A stretch of 64,000 nt of DNA from Amycolatopsis australiensis (GCF_900119165.1 NZ_FPJG01000006.1:2976001-3040000); one strand, 5' to 3'. Positions 17,235-25,668 are shown, counted from the first letter of the stretch. The notes: generated by a model from the letters alone, not told the origin. Numbers and translations: made by a program.

Positions 17235-17638
17235 TCAGCCCTCCTGGGGGCTCGGATCCGCACCGTGACCGCGGGGCGCGTGGCGGGTGCGATCCGGTCG
17301 AGGTGGTCGTCGACCGCGGCGCGGACGGCGTCGGCGAGGCCGTCGACGCGCGCCGCGGCGGCTCGCAGTGTGGAGCGGTAGCTGCCGCGGGCGGCACCGG
17401 CGTCGAAAGGGCCGTTCAGCGGCAGGACCGTGGGCGCGCCCGGCAGGATCGCCGCGAGCAGCAGGACGAGGCCCAACGCCGCGGTGACGCCGCCGGCGAT
17501 CGCCGGAAGCAGGTCGGACCAGTGCTGACCGTGGAGGGTGGTCGCGACCGCGTCGTAGCTGATCCAGGGCCGTTCGCCGAGGATGAGCTGGATCGCGACC
17601 ACGGCGGCGGGGGCGCTGCGGCGGGGACGGCGTTTCAT
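17231..17638 (-). CDS. DUF6286-type membrane protein of the Asp23 operon
   Basis: A 135-residue protein with a short hydrophobic N-terminus (PAAVVAIQLILGERPW), a second membrane segment (LLPAIAGGVTAALGLVLLLAAIL) and a C-terminal soluble tail (STLRAAAARVDGLADAVRAA, RPAVTVRIRAP). The layout matches the DUF6286 proteins found between Asp23 and AmaP genes in Pseudonocardiales. The first membrane segment looks shorter than usual. The start overlaps the end of the small Asp23-like reading frame, and the stop overlaps the AmaP start, so it is translationally coupled on both sides. Confidence 0.82.
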   Translation of the reverse strand: MKRRPRRSAPAAVVAIQLILGERPWISYDAVATTLHGQHWSDLLPAIAGGVTAALGLVLLLAAILPGAPTVLPLNGPFDAGAARGSYRSTLRAAAARVDGLADAVRAAVDDHLDRIAPATRPAVTVRIRAPRRAE

Positions 17639-17752
17639 GCGACCCTTTCGCCGCCGACGTCGTCGACCTCGGACACCGCGTGGACCGCGAGCCGTCGCAC
17701 GGCGTGCTCGGCGATGGTCAGGGTGCCCCCGGTCGGGTGCGACGACGGTCAT
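17635..17752 (-). pseudogene. Truncated Asp23-like remnant with a frame slip
   Basis: ATG 17752 overlaps the stop of the preceding small membrane protein and encodes MTVVAPDRG. After a run of five G the frame that resembles Asp23 is the next one: GTLTIAEHAVRRLAVHAVSE, then VDDVGGERVA and a stop overlapping the DUF6286 ATG. Removing one G restores a 37-codon frame. Complete Asp23-like proteins at this place are about 110-130 residues, so even repaired it is only the N-terminal third. It is best read as a deletion remnant that keeps the coupling of the operon. Confidence 0.6.
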
Positions 17753-17931
17753 GGCCGGCTCCGGTCGCGGGTGCTGAGCCGGGACAGGTCGAGCTTGCCG
17801 TCGAGGCAGCGGCCGGCGAGGAAGCCGATCGCGCCGAGCAGGGCGACGGCGGCGAACGCGCCGAACCCGCCGAGGGCGATGGCCAGGCCGAGGGCGAGGC
17901 CGGTGAGCAGGCCGAGCCGAGTGGAACTCAC
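17749..17931 (-). CDS. Small membrane protein of the Asp23 operon
   Basis: A 60-residue protein with two close hydrophobic segments (LGLLTGLALGLAIALGGFGA and AAVALLGAIGFLAG) and a basic tail (LSRLSTRDRSR), like the DUF2273-type proteins that accompany Asp23. It starts at a GTG inside a GTGA overlap with the gene before it and ends in an ATGA overlap with the next reading frame. Length and position support a real gene despite its size. Confidence 0.8.
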   Translation of the reverse strand: MSSTRLGLLTGLALGLAIALGGFGAFAAVALLGAIGFLAGRCLDGKLDLSRLSTRDRSRP

Positions 17932-18206
17932 GAGAGGTTCTCCTTCGCTGGAACGGCGAGATCGGCGATCACGACATGGACGGGTCGCCCTCCGGCACCT
18001 GCCGCTGCGCGCATGGCCGTGGCGAGGTCGGCGGCGACCATCGGGAACCGCGCGATGACCTCCTCGTCGCGCACGCGGACGCCGGTGATCCGCCGTGGCG
18101 GGACGAGCGTGGCGATTTCGCCGAAGCGCCCGCCGGGCAGGCCGGCCACCCCGGGCACGGCCTGCGCGGCGGCGGCGATCCGGGCGGCGTCCGGCTCGGT
18201 GGTCAC
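17928..18206 (-). CDS. Small Asp23-operon protein
   Basis: A 92-residue soluble protein (motifs AAAAQAVPGVAGLPGGRFGE, RITGVRVRDEEVIARFP, RPVHVVIADLAVP) that has the strand pattern of a single Asp23-like domain lacking the longer core. It starts at a GTG overlapping the Asp23 stop (GTGA). Such short companions are regular members of this operon in Amycolatopsis-type genomes; the function is unknown. Confidence 0.85.
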   Translation of the reverse strand: MTTEPDAARIAAAAQAVPGVAGLPGGRFGEIATLVPPRRITGVRVRDEEVIARFPMVAADLATAMRAAAGAGGRPVHVVIADLAVPAKENLS

Positions 18207-18652
18207 TGCACCCGGCCGGTGTCGGCGGGTTCGCCGTCGTCGTCGGACGGGAGGTGCAGGTCGCCGACGTGGATGTTCACCTCGACGACCGCCAGCCCGG
18301 CCATCTGCTCCACGGCCGTGATCACGTTGCGGCGCACCGAACGCGCCAGATCGGCGATGGACACGCCGTATTCGACGACGATCTGCAGATCGACGGCGGC
18401 TTGCTTTTCCCCGACTTCGACCGACACGCCCTGGCCCGCCGAAGCGGTCGCGCCCGGGATCCGCTCACGGATCGCCGAGAACGCCCGCGCAGCCCCGCCG
18501 CCGAGGTCGTGCACGCCGGGGATTTCGCGGGTGGCCAGGCCGGCGATCTTCTGGACCACGACGTCGGCGATCGTCGTCGAGCCCTGCGTGGTCACCAGCA
18601 CGCCCTCGCCGGCACTGGTCTTGGGCGTGTCCTGCTGGGCGGCGTTGGCCAT
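18203..18652 (-). CDS. Asp23/Gls24-family envelope stress protein
   Basis: A 149-residue Asp23/Gls24 protein, head of a six-frame operon running to 16663. Core motifs are TTIADVVVQKIAGLATREIP, GVHDLGGG, VSVEVGEKQAAVDLQIVVEY and VRRNVITAVEQMAGLAVVEV with NIHVGDLHLP. Members gather at the membrane through AmaP-type anchors and are induced by envelope stress; the anchor here is the frame-broken product at 16663-17234. The ATG at 18652 follows GAAGGAGA. No sigma-factor consensus was clear in the 278 bp upstream. Confidence 0.92.
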   Translation of the reverse strand: MANAAQQDTPKTSAGEGVLVTTQGSTTIADVVVQKIAGLATREIPGVHDLGGGAARAFSAIRERIPGATASAGQGVSVEVGEKQAAVDLQIVVEYGVSIADLARSVRRNVITAVEQMAGLAVVEVNIHVGDLHLPSDDDGEPADTGRVQ

Positions 18653-18930
18653 GGCGTCTCCTTCGCGCGGACGGAATCCGTTGTGCCGTGGCGGAAACCC
18701 CTTCTATCGTTTCCTCCACACAGGACAGACACCGCGCCTGGAGGATCGTCACGCCCCGATCGTGTGAACCACACCACTGGCTCGACGACCCAACCGGCCT
18801 TCGCGCACGGTCCCGTGAGGGCAGAGCCCTTCGTGTGCGGCGGGAGAGATCGCCGAAGTCGATGCTGTCGCCCGCTTCGGCACCGACCCCGGAACTCCGG
18901 TCCGGCCCTGGCTGCACCGCCAGCTCCGGT

Positions 18931-19800
18931 TCAGCGCGCCGCCGTCTCCGCCGACCTCATCGACCGGCTCGTCGGCAGCACGGGAAGCCGGCGTACTTCA
19001 CGGGCGGCGTCGAGGCAGCTGGACCCGCATGAATCCGCGGCGGCTCGTCCGACGGTCACCGGGGTTCCCGGCAGCACCATCCGGACTTCGACGTCCGGGG
19101 CGAGGCGCGCGACCGCGTCGGCGTAGTGGCGCGGGTCGCGGTCGGCCTTGGTGATCATCCGGTCGCCGAGCCGGCCGCTGTGGAAGGCGTAGTGGTGCGG
19201 CACGGCCAGGGTCGGCCGGAGTGCCGCGGTCAGCCCGGCCGCTTCCGCCGCGTTCATCACGACCTGCCGCAGGTTCATCGGCCGGACGCACAGGCCGTTG
19301 GTCGGCAGGATGGCGAGGTCGACGTGGCCGAACCGCTCCGGGATGGTGTCGAGTTCGGGGACGCGCAACGAGTCGCCGCCGAAGAAGACGGTGCGTCCGG
19401 CCGCCTGGATGACGAACGTGACTTCGTGCACGCCGTGTTGGCCGGGGGTCGCGGTCACCGTCAGGTCGCCGACGGTGGTGGCTTGCCAGGCTTCGACGGT
19501 GCGGACGTCGCGGAATCCCTTGTCCCGCGCGATGGCCGTGACGGTGCCGGGGCCGACCAGCGGGGTGTCGAGATCGAATCCGGCGGTGACGAGGGCGTCG
19601 AGGTCGCAGTGGTCGTAGTGCTCGTGGCTGACCACCAGGGCGTCGATGCGGCCGAGTTCGCCGGCGCGGGCGGCGACGGGCTCGCCGGGGTAGTACGTCG
19701 CGGTCTGGGTGAACCACGGGTCGGTGAGAACGCGGAGTTCGCCGAGCTCGATCAGCTGGCAGGCGTGACCGATCCGGGTCACGGTGAGCGGAGCGGTCAT
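18931..19800 (-). CDS. MBL-fold hydrolase, UlaG-like
   Basis: A 289-residue metallo-beta-lactamase-fold protein of the UlaG/L-ascorbate-lactonase-like branch: GHACQLIELGELRVLTDPWF at the N-terminus, the metal motif SHEHYDHCDLD near residue 65, GQHGVH near 122, FFGGDSL near 140 and PHHYAFH near 208. AGGAGA lies seven bases before the ATG at 19800. It is separated by 28 bp from the alpha/beta hydrolase upstream on the same strand and so probably belongs to the MarR-controlled unit. The tail beyond residue 255 (VGRAAADSCGSSCLDAAREV) is low in similarity to the family. Confidence 0.88.
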   Translation of the reverse strand: MTAPLTVTRIGHACQLIELGELRVLTDPWFTQTATYYPGEPVAARAGELGRIDALVVSHEHYDHCDLDALVTAGFDLDTPLVGPGTVTAIARDKGFRDVRTVEAWQATTVGDLTVTATPGQHGVHEVTFVIQAAGRTVFFGGDSLRVPELDTIPERFGHVDLAILPTNGLCVRPMNLRQVVMNAAEAAGLTAALRPTLAVPHHYAFHSGRLGDRMITKADRDPRHYADAVARLAPDVEVRMVLPGTPVTVGRAAADSCGSSCLDAAREVRRLPVLPTSRSMRSAETAAR

Positions 19801-19828
19801 GGTGGGTTCTCCTTGCGTGGACGGAAAG

Positions 19829-20626
19829 TCAGCGGCCGAGGTCGAGCAGGGCACCGAGGAGTTCTTCGGGCGTTTCCAGTTGTGGCAGGTGGCCGGTGCG
19901 GGGCAGCAGCGTGAATTTCGAGCCCGGGATGGCGGCGGCGTAGGCCTTGCCGTACTCGGGGCCGGCGATCCGGTCGCTTTCGCCCCAGAGCACGTGCACC
20001 GGGATGTCGACGTCGGCGAGGCGTCCGGCCAGCGTCGCGTCGGCCATGGCCGGCCCGGTGTACCCGATCAGGGCCTGGACGTCCGGGCTCGGGCCCGTGC
20101 CGCCGGCGCCCGGCGGCGTGGGGGCCTTGCTGGGGTCGTGGTAGGAGTGCGCCAGCAGCTCGGTGCGGGCCAGAACGCTGACGTCGGTGAGCGGGTGGCC
20201 CGGCACGTCGATGCCGATCCCGTCGACGATCACCGCGCCGCTGACGCGGGGACTGTGCTGCAGGGCGATCTCCGCGGCCAGCCATCCCCCGAAAGAGTTG
20301 CCGAGCACGGTCACGTCCGTGAGGTCGAACCGGTCGAGCAGGCTGACGTAGGCCCGGGCCAGTTCGGTGACGCCGGTGAGTCCGGCGGCTTTCGGAGTGC
20401 CGCCGAAGCCGGGGTGGGTGGGCAGGAGGACCCGGGAGTGGGTGCGTTCGGCGAGCAGGTCGGCGAAGCCGGCCATCGTGGCAACGCCGCCTCCGCCGTG
20501 CAGGAGCAGGAACGGGCGGGTGCGGTCGCTGTCCCGGACGGTGATCTCGATCCGGTCGTCGGTGCCGACCCGGTGCGTGCAGGTGTTCGGCGGCCGGAGG
20601 GTGCCGGCCGTGCTCGGAGTGCTCAT
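19829..20626 (-). CDS. Alpha/beta-fold hydrolase
   Basis: A 265-residue alpha/beta hydrolase. The oxyanion-hole motif FLLLHGGGG lies near residue 40, the nucleophile elbow GNSFGGW near 108 with Ser in GxSxG, the acid in VLWGESDRI near 215, and the catalytic His in RTGHLPQLE near 245. Substrate unknown. It is divergent from a MarR gene with two palindromes in the 85-bp spacer, and is probably co-transcribed with the MBL hydrolase that follows. Confidence 0.92.
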   Translation of the reverse strand: MSTPSTAGTLRPPNTCTHRVGTDDRIEITVRDSDRTRPFLLLHGGGGVATMAGFADLLAERTHSRVLLPTHPGFGGTPKAAGLTGVTELARAYVSLLDRFDLTDVTVLGNSFGGWLAAEIALQHSPRVSGAVIVDGIGIDVPGHPLTDVSVLARTELLAHSYHDPSKAPTPPGAGGTGPSPDVQALIGYTGPAMADATLAGRLADVDIPVHVLWGESDRIAGPEYGKAYAAAIPGSKFTLLPRTGHLPQLETPEELLGALLDLGR

Positions 20627-20659
20627 GGTCCTTCTCTCTGTATCGGCTGTCTAAGGAAG

Positions 20660-20688
20660 CTTATATAAGGTTGCTTATATACGCAACC
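20660..20688. promoter_or_regulatory. MarR operator palindromes
   Basis: CTTATATAAG (20660-20669) is a perfect palindrome, and GGTTGC / GCAACC flank TTATATAC at 20669-20688. This AT-rich island lies between the divergent hydrolase and MarR genes and is where an autoregulating MarR dimer would bind. Confidence 0.7.
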
Positions 20689-20711
20689 TGGCCTCACGGT
20701 AGGCTCCCGGC

Positions 20712-21134
20712 ATGAGCTACCGCCCCGCCGATGTCGCGCTCGCCGTGAAGCGCCTGCAGTACCGTCATCACCGGGCGCTGACCCGGGCGCTGGCGCCGCT
20801 GGGGATCTCCCTGGTGCAGTGGGACACCCTGCGTCACCTGCACCGGCGGCCGGACGCTTCGCTGCACGACCTGGCTGTGCTGACGTTCCAGACCGACCAG
20901 TCCTTCGGCTCGCTGGCCGCGCGGATGGTCGACCGCGGCCTGATCGAGCGGGTCCCCGGACCGGGACGGGCCGTGCGGCACCGGCTCACGGCGGAAGGCG
21001 AACGCCTGCGCGCTGCCGGTCAGGACGCCGTGGACGCCGTCGTCACCTCGTCGTTCGGCGCCCTGTCGGCGGCCCAGCTCGACCAGCTGGGTGCGTTGCT
21101 GGACGCGGCTCTGGGCCCGGACCCGACGGCCTAG
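20712..21134 (+). CDS. MarR-family regulator
   Basis: A 140-residue MarR regulator. The winged HTH is at about 35-100 (LVQWDTLRHLHRRPDASLHD, LTFQTDQSFGSLAARMVDRG, RVPGPGRAVRHRLTAEG), with the dimerising helices at both ends. It is divergent from the alpha/beta hydrolase and shares the palindromic spacer, so it most likely represses the hydrolase-MBL pair and itself in response to a small ligand. There are no Cys residues that would suggest thiol sensing. Confidence 0.93.
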   Translation: MSYRPADVALAVKRLQYRHHRALTRALAPLGISLVQWDTLRHLHRRPDASLHDLAVLTFQTDQSFGSLAARMVDRGLIERVPGPGRAVRHRLTAEGERLRAAGQDAVDAVVTSSFGALSAAQLDQLGALLDAALGPDPTA

Positions 21135-21305
21135 CGCGCCGGCTCGGGCAGCGCCCGTGCGGGAGGACGACGGTGCGGGCCTCGAGGTGCGGGGGACCGG
21201 CGGCTCGAGCATGGTGCGTCGGCATGATCCGGTGTGGAGCAAGACTGCCGGGCGGGAGGTGGCGGGCATCGATGTGACTCGGCCGGCGGGGTGCCGGCGG
21301 TCAAG

Positions 21306-21686
21306 TCACATCGGCAGTTCGCCGAGGCGCGGAAACAGCCGGGTGCTGTTGTGGACGGTGAGTTCTCGCCAGCTGGTGTCCGGGTGCTGCGTCGATGGCG
21401 GCGAGTCGGGCGTCGACCGCCGCGGGCGGGGTCCAGCAGTAGTCGCTGCGGTGCAGAGCCGCTCGGTGCCGAAGGCGCGCTCGAACGCCGGGACCTGGTG
21501 GGGAAGCGGCGTTCCCGCGATGTCGAACCACAGGCCGCCGACGTTGGCTCCGATGGTGATCCCGTCGGCGCCGTCGGACAGCGACAGGGACGCGAAGTGG
21601 CCGAATCGGACCAAAGTGGACGGTGACTTGCGGGTGACCGGCCGCGGGTACTGCAACTCTGCGCCCGTCCGGCGCGCCGGTTCCAA
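21306..21686 (-). pseudogene. Degraded hypothetical gene
   Basis: Fragments of a protein appear in two frames on the minus strand. One frame gives SLSDGADGITIGANVGGLWF and TPLPHQVPAFERAFGTERL; the next frame continues with HRSDYCWTPPAAVDARLAAI and DAAPGHQLARTHRPQ; the first frame resumes with WRELTVHNSTRLFPRLG. The composition is protein-like, but frame changes near 21465 and 21390 prevent a single product. I do not recognise the family. The rest of 21135-21894 shows no gene. Confidence 0.4.
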
Positions 21687-21894
21687 AGGGGGAGGGATCC
21701 GGCGCGATCACTTGGGTACTTCTGGTAGCGCCCGAGGCTGTGACCCACACGATCCCCTGGCCGTAGGTGTGGACCTGAGGGTACTAAGTGGGATAGTGGC
21801 TTCCTGCTTCCGTCGCCAGGAACCAACGGCCGGTTACCTCACTCTGGCCCTGCCAGTGGTCCTGAGGCCAGGAGGTGCGTCCGCATCGGGACCA

Positions 21895-21920
21895 TATACA
21901 TCAACCGGGATTGATGTATA
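21895..21920. promoter_or_regulatory. ArsR-type operator overlapping the start codon
   Basis: TATACATCAA and TTGATGTATA form a perfect 10-bp inverted repeat with a six-base centre. The ATG of the ArsR-phosphatase fusion (21914) lies inside the right arm. This is the size and AT-rich form of ArsR/SmtB operators, and would place the transcript start at or very near the start codon. Confidence 0.8.
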
Positions 21921-22687
21921 TTCAGACGGTGGTCTTGCCCGAGGAACCGCCGGTGTTCGTGCGGCTGATGGCTGATCCGGTGCGTTGGCAGCTGGCACGT
22001 GCGCTGGCAGTCGGTGATCTGCGCGTCCGGGAGCTGGTAGCGGCGGTCGGGCACCCGCAGAACCTGGTGTCGTACCACCTGCGGCAGCTGCGGTCGGCCG
22101 GTTTGGTGACGGCTCGGCGCAGCAGCTTCGACGGCCGGGACAGCTACTACCACCTGGACCTCGCGCGATGCGCGGACGCATGGGCCGAAGCCGGAACCGC
22201 GCTGCACCCGGGGATCGGATCCCCGGCCGGGGCCGCCGAACCGCGCGCTGGCCGCGCGCGAGTACTGTTCCTCTGCACGGGCAACAGCGGCCGTTCCCCG
22301 CTGGCGGAGGCGTTGCTGCGGCACCGCACACGCGGTGCCGTCGAGGTGACCAGCGCCGGCAGCCACCCGAAACCCCTGCACCCCGACGCCGTGCGCGCGG
22401 CCGCCGAACGCGGGATCACCCTCGAGCACGAGCCGACGCACCTGGACACGCTGCGGCGACGGCGGTTCGACTGGGTGATCAGCCTGTGCGACAAGGTCCG
22501 CGAGGTCGTCCCCGCCTTTCCCGGGCGGCCGATGACGATCCACTGGAGCCTGCCCGACCCGGCACGGGAACCCGATCCCGGCGGCGACACCTTCGCCGCG
22601 TTCGCGCGCACCGCCGCCGAGCTGGACACCCGGATCCGGTTCCTTCCCTTCACCCTGACGACCGATGCGGAGGAGACCCGAACATGA
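21914..22687 (+). CDS. ArsR regulator fused to LMW phosphatase/arsenate-reductase domain
   Basis: A 257-residue fusion. Residues about 8-95 are an ArsR-type winged HTH (FVRLMADPVRWQLARALAVG, HPQNLVSYHLRQLRSAGLV, RSSFDGRDSYYHLDL). Residues about 116-250 are a low-molecular-weight phosphatase domain with the CX5R loop VLFLCTGNSGRSPLAEALL, FDWVISLCDKVREV and the acid loop WSLPDPA. Such domains include thioredoxin-type arsenate reductases. The metalloid-binding Cys pair common in ArsR is absent, so the phosphatase loop may be the sensing part. ATG 21914 lies in the operator; GTG 21929 is an alternative start. It overlaps the VOC gene. Confidence 0.88.
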   Translation: MYIQTVVLPEEPPVFVRLMADPVRWQLARALAVGDLRVRELVAAVGHPQNLVSYHLRQLRSAGLVTARRSSFDGRDSYYHLDLARCADAWAEAGTALHPGIGSPAGAAEPRAGRARVLFLCTGNSGRSPLAEALLRHRTRGAVEVTSAGSHPKPLHPDAVRAAAERGITLEHEPTHLDTLRRRRFDWVISLCDKVREVVPAFPGRPMTIHWSLPDPAREPDPGGDTFAAFARTAAELDTRIRFLPFTLTTDAEETRT

Positions 22688-23073
22688 CTGCCGATCCGGA
22701 CGCGCTGGTGAGCGTGCGGTACCTCGTCGACGACGTCGACGCCGCGCTCGCCTTCTACACCGGGCACCTCGGGTTCGAGGTGCGGACGCACTTCCCGCCG
22801 GCGTTCGCCGACGTCACCCGCGGCAACCTCCGGCTGTTGCTGAGCGGGCCCACCAGCTCGGCCGGGCGGGCGCTGCCGGGCGGGGCCCAGCCCGCGCCGG
22901 GTGGCTGGAACCGCATTCACCTGATCGTCGAGGACATCGACGCCGAGGTGGCACGGCTGCGCTCGGCCGGGGTCGCGTTCCGCAGCGAGGTCATCAGCGG
23001 CCCCGGCGGGCGCCAGATCGTGCTCGACGACCCGGCCGGCAACCCGGTCGAGCTGTTCCAGCCCCGAAGCTGA
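22684..23073 (+). CDS. VOC (glyoxalase/bleomycin-resistance) family protein
   Basis: A 129-residue vicinal-oxygen-chelate protein: VRYLVDDVDAALAFYTGHLG opens the first beta-alpha-beta repeat, HLIVEDIDAEVARLRSAGV the second, and QIVLDDPAGNPVELFQP carries the C-terminal Glu ligand. The ATG overlaps the stop of the ArsR-phosphatase fusion, so it is the effector gene of that unit. It has no Cys residues, which argues against ArsI-type C-As lyase. Detoxification or binding of a small electrophile is likely; the substrate is unknown. Confidence 0.9.
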   Translation: MTADPDALVSVRYLVDDVDAALAFYTGHLGFEVRTHFPPAFADVTRGNLRLLLSGPTSSAGRALPGGAQPAPGGWNRIHLIVEDIDAEVARLRSAGVAFRSEVISGPGGRQIVLDDPAGNPVELFQPRS

Positions 23074-23439
23074 CCCACCGGCCTCTCGAGGAAAGCCACC
23101 ACCACGACCAGTGGCAGCACCCCGCGCTCGCCCGGCGGCCGGGCACCGGTGACGCCGTTGTCATCGGGCTCGGCCCGGAGGCGGTCAGCGGCTACGCCGC
23201 AGTGGCCGCCTCCGGGCGAGGGCTTGCGGTCCGCCCTTCGGACACCTGGCCGGCAGTCCCCGCCACGAGACAAGGCGGCTTGGGACCGATCGGCCGGATC
23301 CCGGAGGGGACGGTGCTTGCTCCGGTGGTGGTGAAGACACGCCAGTTCGCGGTGTACACAGTGGACATGGTGTTCCGCGACGCCACGGCGGGCAGCCGCG
23401 CGATCCGGTATGGCTGGTCGGCGGGGCGTGAGCGGATCT
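23074..23439. other. Gene-free stretch
   Basis: Between the VOC gene and the convergent MFS gene I see no ORF with coding character, no strong hairpin and no repeat. Confidence 0.5.
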
Positions 23440-24912
23440 TCACCTCGGGAATGCACGAGGAGGCCGGCGCCGCCATCTCCTGGTCGCTGCGCGCCGGTGC
23501 CGTGGCAGCAGCAAGCCGGCCGCTGCGATGGCCACCGCGAATCCGGCCGCGATGAGGAAGACGCGGTCGTAGCCGGCGGCGAGGGCGGCCGGGGAACTCC
23601 CGCCGTCCGCCGTCCGCGTGGCGGCGGTGGCGAGCACCGCCAAGCCCAGCGATCCGCCTGCCTGGCCGGCGGTCTGGGCCAGGCCGCCGATGGTCCCCGC
23701 GTCGCCGCCGGGGACGTCGGCGGTGGTGGCGGCCATGAGGGTGGGGAAGGTCAGTCCGATGCCGGTGGCGATGAGCAGGGTGGGCCCGAGGATGCCGGTG
23801 AGGTAGCTGCTGTCGGCCTGGGCCAGGGCGAGCCAGCCGAACCCGGCCAGGAAGCACGCGCTGCCGGCGAGGATCAGGGGTCGTACGCCGGTGCGGGGCA
23901 GCAGCGCGGCGGCCGATCGCGCGATCACCATGAACGTCACTGCCGCGGGGGTTTGCCCGAGCCCGGCTTGGAACGCGCCGTATCCGAGGACGTTCTGCAG
24001 GAACAACGAGGTGAAGTACCACATCGCGATGGCGGTCCCGCCGAAGAGCAGCAGCATGCCGCTGCCGACGGCCACGCCGCGGATGCGCAGCAGTTGCAGG
24101 GGCAGCATCGGGTGGGTGGCGAACCGTGCTTCCACCACGGTGAAGGCGGCCAGCAGGAGCAGGCCCGCCACGGCGGGCCCGAGGACCGTCGGGGATGCCC
24201 AGCCGTGGTCGGTGCTGCGCATGATCCCGTAGATCAGCGCGGCCAGCCCGGCCGTGCCGGTGACCGCGCCGGCGATGTCGAGGGTTTCTTCCCGGGCGGC
24301 TCGGGTGCGGGGCAGCGCACTCATGGCCGCTGCGATCAGCATCGCGCCGATCGGCACGTTGATCAGGAAGACCCACCGCCAGGAGAGGCCGGCGGTGAGG
24401 GCGCCGCCGGCGACCGCGCCCGCCATGCCGCCGACACCGCCTGCGGCCGACCATGCGCCGAACGCGCGGGCGCGCGGGCGGCCCTCGGTGAAGCTGGTGT
24501 TGATCACGGCCAGTGTCGCCGGGGCCAGCAGCGCGGCTCCGACGCCTTGTGCGACGCGGGCCGCCACCAGGATCTGCGGAAGGGGCGCCAGGCCGGCGAC
24601 CAGGCTCGCGGCACTGAACAGCACCAGCCCGGCGGTCAGGATCCGGCGCTGGCCGAACAGGTCGGCGGCGCGGCCACCCAGCAGCATGAAGCCGGCGAAG
24701 GTGAGCAGGTAGCCGTTCACCACCCAGGCCAGGCCGGCGGGAGTGAAGCCGAGGTCCCGGTCGACCGAGGGCAGGGCGACGTTCACGATGGAGGAGTCGA
24801 GGATCACCACGAACTGGCAGGCGCACACCAGCGCCAGGATCAGCCACGCGGATCCGGTTCGTGCTTCGACAGCGCCGCCGGGCAGGGGAGCCGCGGAGGG
24901 TGGGGTGGTCAC
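23440..24912 (-). CDS. MFS drug exporter, DHA2 (14-TM) family
   Basis: A 490-residue exporter with about 14 membrane segments. Family landmarks are VVILDSSIVNVALPSVDRDL in TM1, the motif-A loop LLGGRAADLFGQRRIL, and SWRWVFLINVPIG after TM5-6. The C-terminus is very basic (RHRRAATRRWRRRPPRAF). GTG 24912 follows AGGAG by six bases. It lies 44 bp after wrbA on the same strand and is thus under the MarR-controlled palindromic promoter at 25.7 kb, which suggests export or tolerance of quinone-like compounds. Confidence 0.93.
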   Translation of the reverse strand: MTTPPSAAPLPGGAVEARTGSAWLILALVCACQFVVILDSSIVNVALPSVDRDLGFTPAGLAWVVNGYLLTFAGFMLLGGRAADLFGQRRILTAGLVLFSAASLVAGLAPLPQILVAARVAQGVGAALLAPATLAVINTSFTEGRPRARAFGAWSAAGGVGGMAGAVAGGALTAGLSWRWVFLINVPIGAMLIAAAMSALPRTRAAREETLDIAGAVTGTAGLAALIYGIMRSTDHGWASPTVLGPAVAGLLLLAAFTVVEARFATHPMLPLQLLRIRGVAVGSGMLLLFGGTAIAMWYFTSLFLQNVLGYGAFQAGLGQTPAAVTFMVIARSAAALLPRTGVRPLILAGSACFLAGFGWLALAQADSSYLTGILGPTLLIATGIGLTFPTLMAATTADVPGGDAGTIGGLAQTAGQAGGSLGLAVLATAATRTADGGSSPAALAAGYDRVFLIAAGFAVAIAAAGLLLPRHRRAATRRWRRRPPRAFPR

Positions 24913-24956
24913 AAGAGTCTCCTGAGGGAGGGAAGAGGCCGAGGTGATGGCGTCGG

Positions 24957-25631
24957 TCACGCGGTCTGGCGAGGCGTTCCGAGCGCGGCCGCGCGGGCGT
25001 TGCCGCCGGACTCGGTGTCGGCGACGCGGCTGCCGGTCAGCAGCCTGATCGTGATCTGGGCCAGCCGCTGGCCCTGGTAGCGGGCCGCGTCCAAGGCCGC
25101 GGTCTTGAGGTCGTCTCCGGTGGGGCCGGTCACGGCGGAGACGCCGTAGGGGTTGCCGCCCGCCGCGTACACGGCCGGGTCGGTGAACCCGGGCGGGACG
25201 ATCAGCGCGCCCCAGTGATAGAACACGTTGCCCAGCGAGAGGATCGTGGCCTCGCTGCCGCCGTGCCGGTTGTGCGCCGCGGTGAAGGCCGTCACCGGCT
25301 TGCCGGCCAGGCCGCCTTCCTGCCACAGCCCGCCGGCCTGGTCGATGAACTGCTTGAGCTGCGCGGCCGGCGTGCCGAACCGGGTCGGCGTCCCGAACGC
25401 GAACGCGTCAGCCCACGCCAGGTCCTCCATCGTGGCCTCGGCGCTCGTGGTGGTGGCGGCGTGCTCCCGCCACTGCGGGTTCTGGTCGATCGCGGCCTGG
25501 GGCGCCAGTTCGGCGACTCGTCGCAGCCGCACCTGGGCCCCGGTCGAGGCGGCCCCCTCGGCGACGGCTTGGGCAAGGGCGTGCACGGTGCCCGTGGCGC
25601 TGTAGTAGATGACGGCGACCTTCGCGGTCAT
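24957..25631 (-). CDS. wrbA: NAD(P)H:quinone oxidoreductase, WrbA type
   Basis: A 224-residue flavodoxin-like protein. The FMN phosphate loop IYYSATGTVHALAQAVAEGA is at the N-terminus, FGTPTRFGTPAAQLKQFID near residue 80 and FTAAHNRHGGSEATILSL near 116 are WrbA signatures, and HWGALIVPPG follows. WrbA reduces quinones by two electrons, avoiding semiquinone radicals. GGGAG lies five bases before the ATG. The gene is divergent from a MarR regulator across a cluster of palindromes and is followed by an MFS exporter, forming a quinone/electrophile-response unit. Confidence 0.93.
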   Translation of the reverse strand: MTAKVAVIYYSATGTVHALAQAVAEGAASTGAQVRLRRVAELAPQAAIDQNPQWREHAATTTSAEATMEDLAWADAFAFGTPTRFGTPAAQLKQFIDQAGGLWQEGGLAGKPVTAFTAAHNRHGGSEATILSLGNVFYHWGALIVPPGFTDPAVYAAGGNPYGVSAVTGPTGDDLKTAALDAARYQGQRLAQITIRLLTGSRVADTESGGNARAAALGTPRQTA

Positions 25632-25668
25632 GTCGCTCCCTGATGGTTGCGTAGCGTTGGTTGTCCAG

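Noticed and set aside
22684..23073. VOC protein as ArsI C-As lyase
   Set aside because: ArsI needs conserved Cys residues and this protein has none.
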